A stretch of DNA of 64,000 bases from Sacculina carcini (Eukaryota > Arthropoda > Thecostraca > Sacculinidae). The DNA is taken from assembly GCA_916048095.2 (NCBI GenBank), contig OU696570.1, positions 6,948,928 to 7,012,927 on the forward strand, in the 5' to 3' direction. Below are positions 54,420 to 64,000 of this stretch, piece after piece. Position 1 is the first letter of the stretch. Each line of letters opens with the position of its first letter. The notes under the pieces are model-generated. The model searched no databases, was not told the origin of the DNA, and saw nothing but the letters and a program-made list of their open reading frames with translations. The translations under genes were made by a program, and so were the position numbers.

Positions 54420-54527
54420 TGACACACGCCACACAGAAAAGTACAGCTCGCATTTCTGCCTGAACATGGATATCGCGTTCATTCGGTCTTCATCATCCCA
54501 GTTCATACTTGGCGTGAGTCGTTCCAT
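54420..54527 (-). pseudogene. Gypsy-5 gag N-terminus, separated from its remainder
   Basis: From ATG 54527 the minus strand reads MERLTPSMNWDDEDRMNAIS and then FRQKCELYFSVW, the start of K02A2.6-like Gypsy gag proteins. The matching zinc-knuckle end is at 52453-52240, and Gypsy-6 lies between. This suggests that Gypsy-6 inserted into the Gypsy-5 gag. Confidence 0.6.
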
Positions 54528-54699
54528 GGCTGCCTACATGTAATGTCGACAAAACGGTTACACTGTATTGGATGAACTTAGCATACACACACAATGGTAT
54601 TCACAAACACTCGCAATATGACACCCGCACACCAAGACGTCTCGTGGGTGACTGGCTTAGACCAGTGTTTGACATGGGGCGCCATCTAACGCTCCTTAC

Positions 54700-55210
54700 A
54701 CACATTTAAATAAATTATACCATCATGCTGGGAATTTTGTTTTATACAGCATGGTATAAATTTTAAATATCCAGAGTGTACTAAAAAAAGTTACGGCGGT
54801 GTGAAGTCAAAATGACAAAGTCAAAAAGGCAAAATTAGCACTGAAAAACGTGAATATTTTGGTCAATATTTTGGTCAATACTCCACATAAACCAGAAATG
54901 TCACAGCTGTTTGAATTATACCACTGTGCAGAAAATTTTATGTTCTACAAGATAGGCTATATTTTATACCAAAAATTGCAAATAAAATGTGTAAAATTGG
55001 CAAAAATCATATCTACGTCAAAAATTCAACTTTAACGCCGCGCGACTAAAATTATTTAATTTTTACCCCCAAATATCAGTAACTATTTGTTACACAACAA
55101 AATAAATTATACCATTGTGCTAGAAATTTTGTTAACTACAATCCGGTATAATTTTTAATTCTCCAAAGTGTACCTAAAGGAAGAAAAGGCGGTGTAAAGT
55201 CAAAATTACA
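54700..55210. repeat. Two copies of a TATACCAT...GCGGTGT repeat
   Basis: AAATTATACCATCATGCTGGGAATTTTG (54714) and AAATTATACCATTGTGCTAGAAATTTTG (55103) start two related stretches. Both continue with GGTATAA, TTTT.AAT, GTGTAC and GGCGGTGTRAAGTCAAAAT. Period is about 390 bp. Similar ATACCATTG motifs occur near 49945. Confidence 0.55.
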
Positions 55211-55689
55211 TGTTGCCAATTTGACAGCTATTATGTGCACTTGCCATTGCACATGAATATATTGTATATTCCTGTATATTCCTGTATGTATCGGTGTATA
55301 TTATATACACCGATCAAATTTCACTGAAGCTCAATCACAATTAAGAATGTATCATATTAGCTCCAAACAAGGATGGTGTTGTTCTATTGCGTACAGTTTA
55401 ATTAATGCTACACTATACCGAATAGAAATGCTTTATTGTCCTCAATATTTAAACATGAATGGATCCTTACGACTAGCGGGTAAAACGTTACTGGGAACAA
55501 AGTAAACTACTGAATTTAACTGTAATTCAATTGGCTTAATTCCAAGTTGCATAAGCATATGGATTGCAATACAATGTGATGCCAGCTTTATGCATATGCT
55601 GCTTTAGCGGAAGCATTAACCTGAAATTATAGAGATGACAGAAACTTTCATTGTTTTTATAGTGTTAAATTTTTCATTTACTACACACG

Positions 55690-56560
55690 AAGGACGAATT
55701 TGAATTTGAGGTGTGTTGAAGGGAATAACTTCGTCAGTAATTAAATCAAAAATTTACAAATTTAGATTTTTCTATTGGATAATATTTTTGCTTTTTGATT
55801 CATTATATTTTATTAATCGTTCCACACGACGGGCGGCTCGGAATATGAGGCTGTTCGAGGGAAAATAATTTGCCAAATCTAAAATAAACACATTCATATT
55901 TAGACTTCTCTATTGGTTAATACTTTTTATGAGTTTCCTTTTTTCTTCTTAAATTTGTATTCGCTTTCTTTTATAAATACAACATTTATTTTACTTTATT
56001 AATTGTTCTGCAAAACGGGAGGGTCTCAATGCTAGATGATACTAATTTATTAATATATTTTGTAAACATTATGATAAAAAAGTCAAGTAAATTTTCATTG
56101 TTTCGTATCTGAATTTTGAATTATTCCGCACGACGGGCAGGTTCAAGTATGAGGCGGGTTGAGGATAATATTTGTGAAAATAATATAAAAATATAGAAAT
56201 TCTGATTTTTATGGGTTTACTGTTTTCTTTTTATAATTCATATTCCTTTTCTCTTATGAATTGAATACAAATTTAATAGTATGAACTGTTCCGCAGGACG
56301 GGCGGGTTTACATGCTAGAACTTTCATTGTTTGTTACGTGTTCTTGTTGTGAATTATTCCGCACGACGTGTAGGTTCATATATGAGGCGGATTGAGGGAT
56401 AAAATTTTGTAAAATTTAAAATAAAAATATTCACATTTGGGGTTTATATTGCTGAACGTATTTTCAGGTTAAATTTTTGGCTTTTTAATTTGTATTCAGT
56501 TTATTTTGTGGATTGACTATGAATTTTACTTTATGAATTGTTTCTCACGACGGGCGGGTT

Positions 56561-56603
<43 letters not shown>

Positions 56604-57060
56604 TCTCTGTCTGTCAATGTGTATGTATGCTTGAATATGAGGTGACATAATTGTGCGGGCTCAATGGTATAGATCAGGGTCTTCAAACGTAAACGAAGCG
56701 ATGGATCATGTGTATGAAATAAAAATGTCCCGCGGGCAGCAACTATAGACAATATGACTTTCAATTTCACCGTGTAGAATGAATTAATATACAAAACTAA
56801 CGGATTTAACTTCAAGGTCCATAACGGATCGTGTTTGACTTCTAAATTACTTCGCATGACGGGCGGGTTTAAATATGAGGCAGATTGAGGGAAAATATTT
56901 TGTCAAAACAATATAAAAAGATTAAACTTAGACTTTTCAATTGATTACAATTTTATGAGTGTGCCCTTTTTCTTATTTAATTTTCAATTTTTTATGATTT
57001 AAACATGAATTTCATTTTAACAATTGTTCCGCACAACGGGCGGGTTTTAATGCTAGCTTA
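55690..57060 (+). repeat. AT-rich satellite-like block with GC-rich CCGCACGACGGGCGGGTT boxes
   Basis: At least eight boxes like TTCCGCACGACGGGCGGGTT lie near 55828, 56012, 56152, 56297, 56364, 56550, 56860 and 57035. They alternate between two types: one followed by YATATGAGGCRGRTTGAGGG, the other by CATGCTAG. Between boxes the DNA is AT-rich with CTTTTT and TTTATGA motifs. Spacing varies (67-310 bp), so it is a decayed tandem array. No gene. Confidence 0.7.
56564..56601 (+). repeat. TA dinucleotide microsatellite
   Basis: About 19 TA units inside the satellite-like block. Confidence 0.95.
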
Positions 57061-57500
57061 CAATATAATTTGTCGACAAATTTTGTGGAAATTAATTCCC
57101 AATATTTGACGATACATAAAACATGACATATTTTATCACTCCAAATTAACGTACGACAGTATCAGTTATGTTTTTTTTATTTGTAATCTGTATCTAAAGT
57201 ACAGTCAATTCAAGCGATTGAAATACTCGTATCTTGAGGATATACTAGAAAATTAAAGTATTTGTGATAATTGTGGCGTTTCCGCCAAGGTGTCAACCAA
57301 GTTTGCGATTGAAGGTTGTTGGCAACGCGGCAATCGCGAGGAGTTGGTTGTTGGTTGCGGAATGAGGATGGTGTTGTGATTGTATTGTTGTAGTTGTTAC
57401 AGAAGATATTTTGATGTATGTAAATAGTATGGTTTAACATACTATTTATTATTCACGTTGATATTTGTGTTTGTATTTAGGGAACACTTGAACACTAAAG

Positions 57501-57518
57501 TGGTGTCAGAAGTGGGAT
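57501..57518 (+). promoter_or_regulatory. Primer binding site of Gypsy-4 copy b
   Basis: TGGTGTCAGAAGTGGGAT is a common PBS form in metazoan Gypsy elements. An LTR end is expected near 57500; the LTR probably covers part of 57210-57500. Confidence 0.7.
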
Positions 57519-57578
57519 CAAGTGAAGGTTATGTTGAATACTGGTCTTTGAGATATATTGCGTGTTAAAAAAACTCAA

Positions 57579-59347
57579 ATGGCGGCATGACCAGATATTA
57601 TGGCATTGATAGAAGCACAAAACAAAAATATGCAGCTGATCTTGGAGGCACTAACAAAACGCGCACTTTGTGATGATACTCAGCGCACAAATGCTGCTAG
57701 TCAGTCAGCAATTCCTCGATTAGAAGAATTAAAAAAAGAACGAGAGTCGTTTGATCAGTACATGGTACGTTTCAACCAGCATCTCCAGGCGTTCAATATC
57801 ACGGATGAAGCGCAACAACGAGCGAAGTTTTCATCGTTGATCGGTGCAGAAACATTTAACCTTCTGCAGAATTTGTATGAGACGCGTGACGATTTGACGC
57901 ACCAACCACTCGCAGAGCTAAAAGAGAAACTTCAGCTACACTTCAAGTCTTCGGTGCACGTACAAGCAGCAAGGCACAAGTTCTACACTCACAAAATACA
58001 ACCGAGTCAAAGGTATGAGGACTGGGCAGCGCAGTTGCGCGGTTTGAGCACAGAGTGCAAATTCGTGTGTTCAAAACAGGGGTGTACTGGCTCCTATGTG
58101 AACTAAATGATTCGTGATGTGATCATCGAAGAATCACCACACCAGGAAGTGAGGAGACAGTGTCTCATCGAACCGGATCCGACACTTGAATAAGTGCTGA
58201 AGAAAGCGGCGTTTCACATTAGGACTGTCGAGACTAATCGTATAATGAGCGACCAACCACCAAACAATGATGTTCAACAGGAAGACGCAGTGCAAAGAAT
58301 TTCGGAGAAAAAACGTGAACAGTTTGGCAAGCGATCAAACCAGATAGAGCTATTCAAAGGATTTCCGCAATGTTTGACACACATGAGCGACGAGATTGCC
58401 CAAGATAGAACACCGAGTGCAATACATGTCACCGCATCGGACACATATAAGCAGTGTGTGGTGACGCTGAACTGCGTAGAAGCGCCGAAAGGAGGAGATT
58501 CCAGCGGCGCAGGCGCACCTGTAACAAAACAACAGATTCAGTGTATGCAGTGCAGCAAAATAACTACAGAAGATGCGGTAACAAAGTTTTCATTCCAGTC
58601 GTCGTTGGTGATTAATCACTGAAATTTCAGTGGGACACGGCGGCGTCGTGCTCAATAATCGGATTGGACGGATACAAAAGGCTGGGAAGTCCACCTATTT
58701 GGCCTACAGAACGGCAATTATCAGCGTACGCGGACCACCCGCTGGAAGAAAAAGGCCAGTGTGTGGTGGACATCAGAGTCGGTGAGCGGCTAAATGAAAA
58801 TTGTACGCTGGTGGTTGTCAATGCAATTAAAGGTGCCAATCTATTGGGGCTAGATCTAAGCGATCAACTTGGGTTTATCAAAAGGGGTTTATCGATGTTT
58901 GAAGAGGATGAAACGTTGTACGTGATTATGGACGCTGTGTCACAATCTGAGCCAAGAACACATATTAAGAAAGTGTGTCAACACTCGGCTCAGGTACAAT
59001 CCAAACTGAAAGGGTTGAAAGAGAAATTTCATTATGTATTATGTGATGACCTGTGACAGTGCAATAAATTACAAGCCAAGTTGACACTGAAAGCTACGGC
59101 AAAACCGTCATTCGCAAAACTGAGAGTAATTCCCTACGCACGACGTGAAGCTGCAAAGGCAGAGTTGGATCGTTTGGTGAGCATGAAAGTGTTGCAGCCA
59201 GTTAACTATAGCGCACATGCAAAAATGAAAAATAAGTCTTTGTGGAAAAATCCGTCTGGAAAAAAACGCATATGTGGCGATTTCAAACAGCTAAATAATG
59301 GGGTCCTGATGGAAGCGCTGACCTTGCTCGTCATTTACAGCTTCTAG
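57579..59347 (+). pseudogene. Gypsy-4 copy b: decayed gag-pol fragment
   Basis: Gag starts at ATG 57579 but meets TGA at 57588-57590; MALIEAQNKNMQLILEAL follows in frame (57600 on). Gag continues with ESFDQYMVRFNQHLQAFNIT and ends at a stop near 58104. A second gag part has the NNDVQQEDAVQRISEKKRE block shared with copy a. The protease-like part (58628-58990) has WDTAASCSIIGLDGY, where DTA replaces the usual DTG, then KGANLLGLDLSDQLG. RT N-terminus: IPYARREAAKAELDRLVSMK (about 59125-59190) and KRICGDFKQLNNG. It ends before the palm. Compared with copy a it is better preserved in gag and RT start. Confidence 0.8.
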
Positions 59348-59493
59348 ATTATGAGGGAATGTATCAAGATGACTGTTCAAGTAATGGAGTTTGTCATTCA
59401 TGTTTTATCCAAGGTCACAAAAACTAAAAACATACTCGCTACATGGGTTTCATAGCTGGGATCTTTTTTGTTACCGATAAACTTTGCTATCAA

Positions 59494-59765
59494 TAAGCGG
59501 GAGGTCTGTTGCAAGAATATCGGTGGACAAGAATTTCATTGGGCAAGTTCTTTAATCTAACAGCTCCTGTCCACCCAGCAATAAATGGATACCAGATATC
59601 AGCAATGTGTTGTGCCATGCATTCTGGGAAGGTGGCCCACTCTAATTCGACTTCCGTCCTTGTGGCGCCATAGCGTGGAGAGGTCTGGTTCTGCGGTTGC
59701 ATTGAGCTGCGCGGGACGCGACTGAGCTCATAAGCTTCGGCTTCTTCCCGTGTAGCAGCTGTCAT
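59494..59765 (+). mobile_element. tRNA-derived SINE, copy 3
   Basis: Begins with AAGCGGGAGGTCTG, the 3-prime half of the anticodon stem in the tRNA-like head. The shared body follows (AAGAATTTCATTGGGCAAGT ... ATAAGCTTCGGCTTCTTCCC) to GTAGCAGCTGTCATT. It lies 150 bp after Gypsy-4 copy b. Confidence 0.83.
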
Positions 59766-61041
59766 TTAGGCCTTTAGCCTTTAACACAGTCATACAAATG
59801 CAAATCATACAGTTCTTTTCTTGTCATTCATCTTTCTGACAAATTATTGATCACGCACAAGTACACGTATCTGTGGTTCATCAACCACCCCTTCATTGAT
59901 CTTCTCGAAACACAAACTAGGGAGCACAGACACTTTGTGCTCGAAACATTCACCTTCAGGATTCAACGCCTTCACAAATTGTTACATCAATCCAGCTTGA
60001 TATGAATGGTAAGAAGTATATTTTATCGACTGACAATTAGATTGTGGACAATATTTGGCATATCTGCTTTCAGAGTCTCACGCATGGATAATTTCTTCTG
60101 GACCCAGTTATTGTCTCGAGCTTTACTGTCTTACATGCACTGATAGCAGGGGTACTTCGTGAATCCTTTTAGTTGACCTAGAATGAAATTGACTATTTTG
60201 AGGTCCACACAAATTGTCCAGTTTTTCTTGTGGTATTTTAGTAGGCCAATCACAGTTTTATATCACCTAGGGTATACACATTCACACACACACACTCGCA
60301 AACTCGCACACACACGCGCACACACCGTCGCAGGACATGTACAATTTGCAGACACACAATCGTACAGGCACAATCGTACACACAATCGTAACCTGACCTA
60401 ATCCTAACCCCGTACAAACATAAGCACACTAGCATGTTCACATACTCACTCACACACAGTATGTCACTCTCTTTAACCTTACACCATCGCACAACAATAT
60501 ATCGAAACATTTCAGCAGCAAAACACTTGCCGGTTAGCCAGTATTAGCATCGCAGGTAATATACCAATGTGACAACAATGGAAAAAGTGGGGTGTGCCAC
60601 TGAATGGAAAACTCCAAATTGCATTACAAGTGGAGCATGCAGAGCTAAACCTAGTTCAGATTCGGATTCAGCAGACCAAAATACGTAAGAATGTGTAAAA
60701 AATCTTTTGCAGCAGAAAAAAAAACAATTTTTTTTGTTAGAATGAGGAATTATAATTCGTCCTCTTCAACAGTTCTTGTGCCGCTCCTGAAATATACCGC
60801 CCGAGTAGACCCCCTCTACACTCCGCCACTGGCTGCGAGATGATTGTGTTTTTGTTGTATTATCTCCTTGGTCGACTTACATGGGTTGTTTGTTTTTCCG
60901 TTGGTTGTTTTTTACGCATTATCTTGTGAACTGTTGATTGTTTATGCTCTTGTGTCCGCTGCTTATTATATTGTTGTCCATTGGTTTGTGTATATTGTTT
61001 ACCAGAAACATGATGATGATGGTGATGCTGATATTTTGCAG
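59766..61041. other. 3-prime end of the giant intron
   Basis: Contains a CA/CACACG microsatellite (about 60280-60330), a hAT-like terminus near 60810-60830 (CTCCGCCACTG, minus strand CAGTGGCGGAG), and otherwise unassigned DNA. The acceptor ATATTTTGCAG ends at 61041. Confidence 0.5.
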
Positions 61042-61213
61042 GTTATGGCCACATTTCACCTACGTCAGAAGCTGGGCAAGTGTTTTGTATATTCTACGCA
61101 CTGATTGGCATCCCTACTAGTGGTCTGTTGCTGGCCTATATATCGGATTTCTTTGCCTGTGCACTGGTGAAATTCTACGATAACACATGGCGACATCGAA
61201 TTGGCAGCTCAAG
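61042..61213 (+). CDS. K2P potassium channel exon: end of filter 1 and TM2
   Basis: This 172-base exon starts with GT, which completes the glycine codon begun at 30915. It reads GYGHISPTSEAGQVFCIFYA, then LIGIPTSGLLLAYISDFF and ACALVKFYDNTWRHRIGSS. GYGH is the end of the first selectivity filter; FCIFYALIGIP is a hallmark of the K2P inner helix TM2 and its hinge. The exon ends in phase 2 at CTCAAG|GCTAGT, a GC donor. Joined to 63318, the distance from IGIP to EGWS is about 62 residues, against about 65 in vertebrate TREK-type channels. The STEAGQ/SEAGQVF pattern recalls TALK/TASK-2 types, but the subfamily is uncertain. Confidence 0.88.
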
Positions 61214-61650
61214 GCTAGTTATGAATTGATTTTCACTAATCGAAATTAGCTTTGCGGACTTTTTTATGTCTTGCATGCGGCTATTTCAGCGGCACTTTTC
61301 TAACTGAAAACCAATGAACAATTTGCATCCTGATTTCGTTGGTTTTATCGTATCGATGAGCAAACATCATCTATACACATGAAGCCAGGACGCTATGACT
61401 CAAGCTGGGATAGCAAGAAGCAAATGTGCTGGGTGGCTTGAATCCAAAGTGTTTTAACAAACCAATTGCAACTTGTATGGGATAAACTTCTCTGGATAAG
61501 CCTATCTAACTTATATCACACCAATTGAAAAATGTCTGTATGTTGTAGCTGAAGGCTTAGTGAAATATTATGATGAAGTTACGCTATATCTAACTATTGT
61601 TTCATTTTGTTTCACGAATTTTCACCTCGGGCTATATATGAAGACTAAAA

Positions 61651-62976
61651 CAGTGGTTTTCAGGCTGGGGTCCCATACCCCTGGAGTTCCCTGATCCCTG
61701 GCGCTAAAGGATCAGCGACTCAATTCAATGGCCGAGCGTTGGGGGCGTTCCTCCTCGGGCGACACATTTTATGGGGCGTCAAAGGCGCTTCTGAAGATAT
61801 TGACTTATCATCATATCTGAAATGCATTTCCGAATATATCATTTTTAATTCGCTGATTAAATGTCAAGTAAACTGAATGAAGGGAAGATCGATTGAAAAT
61901 AATGATCTCCGATTAGGTGACTGGAAGTATGCACTATTATAAAGGGTTTGTCATTTCATATATGGACATGCTTATTTCCTTACAGTCGTGTTGAAGTGCA
62001 CATTCTTTCGCCGCTATGTGACCCACAACAGAATTGGTTGGTCGATACAAATATTATGCACCCGGCGGCAGATAGCCTAGCTACGCCACTGACTCAAACC
62101 CATCAAGACCATCAATTCCACTAAATAGGATATGTCTGCTACCTTTTGTGTTTAATTCTGCGTTGTTTTTCCAAGGCATTTTTATTCTTTATTTTATGGA
62201 CGCGTATGAGGTGGGAATACATACTGTAATTACTGTAAAACTCCTATTTGAGCGGCATTCCGGTCTATTTTTGAAACCTCCCGTTGTGCCGTTTAATTAG
62301 AGATGCCCGTCAATTAGAGGTGTCGTTGACTTAGAGGGCGCCTCTTTATTTATCGATTAGCTGGTCAGAATTTCGAGAAGATACGGTGATTTTATTTAAT
62401 GAAAAAATAGCCAGGAAACGCATGCATATTCTTTTAATAAAAGACACAAATATGGGGTGATTACTGTTAGAAATAAAAATTTGAAGAAAACAATTAATAT
62501 ACTAATAAAAATTAACATACTAAATATACTTATGAAAATACAAATGAAACTACTAATAAAATTTTTTTCAATAATATATATCGCCAATAGAGAAGAATTC
62601 TACCAAGTGACATTTAGTTTGAGGTGACGTTCAATTAGACTCTAATTGGCACCCTCTAATTATTAGAGGGTGCCGTTCTATTTTTCAATTGTTCCCCCAA
62701 TGTGCCGTTTTATCAGATGTGCCGTTCAATTAGAGGTTTTTCGGTATCTATATATTGTGACTGTTTAATTTGTATTGAATTATAAACAATAAACAAATTT
62801 GGAAAATAATGACATTTGTTTTTATACTGTTTGGAAGGATAATGCAATTATTATGTTTATTGCATTTAAATCATGTGATGGGTATCCTAGTATGATTTTA
62901 GTAACTTTTCATTGGCTGGGGGCTCTAGGATGGACTTCTCTGGGGGCCCTTGCCATGCAAAATTTGGGAACCACTG
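61651..62976. mobile_element. hAT-like non-autonomous element
   Basis: Ends are CAGTGGTTTTCAGGCTGGGG and, on the opposite strand, CAGTGGTTCCCAAATTTTGC. This CAGTGGTTCCCAAA form is common in hAT ends. Flanking 8-mers GACTAAAA and TGCTAAAG match at 5 of 8 positions. A further CAGTGGCGTAGC terminus (minus strand near 62092-62081) and a nested element at 62231-62746 lie inside, so the 1.3 kb is composite. No transposase. Confidence 0.5.
62231..62746. mobile_element. MITE with TACYG.AAAAC inverted ends
   Basis: Left end TACTGTAAAACTCCTATTTG and right end, on the minus strand, TACCGAAAAACCTCTAATTG. The interior repeats RTGCCGTTYAATTAGAGG motifs in both directions. TA at the ends fits Tc1/mariner or pogo-like elements. 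No coding sequence. Confidence 0.5.
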
Positions 62977-63294
62977 TGCTAAAGGAATATTTCAATTTCT
63001 TAAGCTGGGTGATCGCAATCACAGACAGTCAGAGTAAATATGCAAATTCACTGCGTCGCCATGTCATACGGTGTCTGTGACATATTATGTAACATCCTAC
63101 ATGACTCGTATATCATATGTCGGCACTAATTCTAATCAAAGGAGGATGAGTACTTGATAGCCAATGTATATCCAGTTACAACCTCCCTGCAATCGTTCTC
63201 CACTGTATCTGTTTATGATTTCCCTCGACTTGCTACCTTGCATTATCTGCTCAACAAATTCCATCTCACCTGTACCTGTGTCTGTATGCTATAG

Positions 63295-64000
<706 letters not shown>

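Larger units (their letters stand above)
30916..61041 (+). other. Giant K2P intron (30,126 bp) filled with transposons
   Basis: Bounded by GTGAGT at 30916 and ATTTTGCAG ending at 61041. It splits the first glycine codon of GYG in pore 1 in phase 1. Its contents are listed separately: two Gypsy-4 copies, two SINEs, a Gypsy element with both LTRs, LINE B, a 1.8-kb minisatellite, a Gypsy mosaic, MITEs and satellite-like DNA. An intron at this filter position recurs in many animal KCNK genes. The joined exons give GYGH with no mismatch of phase, which supports the intron over two unrelated genes. Confidence 0.75.

Noticed and set aside
35812-54527. Envelope gene making any Gypsy element an endogenous retrovirus
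   Set aside because: No ORF with signal peptide and transmembrane segments lies between pol and the 3-prime LTR in Gypsy-2 or the K02A2.6-like element. The other copies are truncated.
60844-61104. Hydrophobic ORF upstream of the second K2P exon as TM1
   Set aside because: It reads a different frame from the channel, runs through the acceptor, and lacks the G-A-x-(V/L)-F...E pattern of K2P TM1.

Overview
This is animal nuclear DNA, most likely from an invertebrate. It holds three in-phase exons of a two-pore-domain potassium channel (K2P) with spliceosomal introns. The rest is almost wholly transposable elements and tandem repeats: Ty3/Gypsy LTR elements, APE-type non-LTR elements with EN, RT and RNase H domains, hAT transposons and MITEs, and a tRNA-derived SINE. 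No prokaryotic operons, rRNA or CRISPR arrays are present. I cannot name the species from sequence alone.

Host gene. On the + strand, exon 30754-30915 encodes the extracellular cap and first pore helix. It stops inside the first glycine codon of the GYG filter. Exon 61042-61213 resumes in that same codon and encodes the rest of filter 1 and the inner helix TM2. Exon 63318-63484 encodes TM3, pore 2 and filter 2 (TIGFGD). The intron between the first two exons is 30,126 bp and full of transposons. The intron between the second and third appears to be a GC-AG intron. The TM1 and TM4/C-terminal exons were not found and probably lie outside the window.

Layout. 1-1197: 5-prime end of a minus-strand Gypsy element (LTR, PBS, gag, start of pol). 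1706-8100: a minus-strand hAT transposase gene split by a solo LTR (5-bp TSD) and a nearly intact LINE (12-bp TSD). 8612-9358: a second hAT relic. 10015-13110: two copies of a long-TIR repeat family (called LT here) loaded with LINE fragments and a SINE. 14205-20511: a repeat (RX) split by a 5.6-kb Gypsy element, whose 3-prime LTR is itself split by an LTR-like insertion. 20515-22696: a foldback-like element with 21-bp minisatellite arms. 22855-27990: inverted repeat arms and a third LT copy. 28347-28665: a textbook hAT MITE. 30754-30915: K2P exon. 31741-59765 (inside the giant intron): two decayed copies of one Gypsy family, each followed by a SINE; a Gypsy element with both LTRs (35812-40530); an I-group LINE with two ORFs (41570-47002); a 1.8-kb 21-bp minisatellite (47090-48872); a mosaic of two minus-strand Gypsy elements (49900-54527); and an AT-rich satellite-like block (55690-57060). 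61042-63484: two K2P exons with a hAT-like element between them. 63540-64000: LINE fragment.

Relations. Nearly all transposon coding regions carry stops, frameshifts or truncations, so most copies are dead. TSDs and interruptions allow a relative order of insertions to be read. The most unusual structures are the transposon-inflated intron cutting the pore-filter codon, the foldback element with minisatellite arms, the family of 21-bp minisatellites in four arrays, and the long-TIR LT family.
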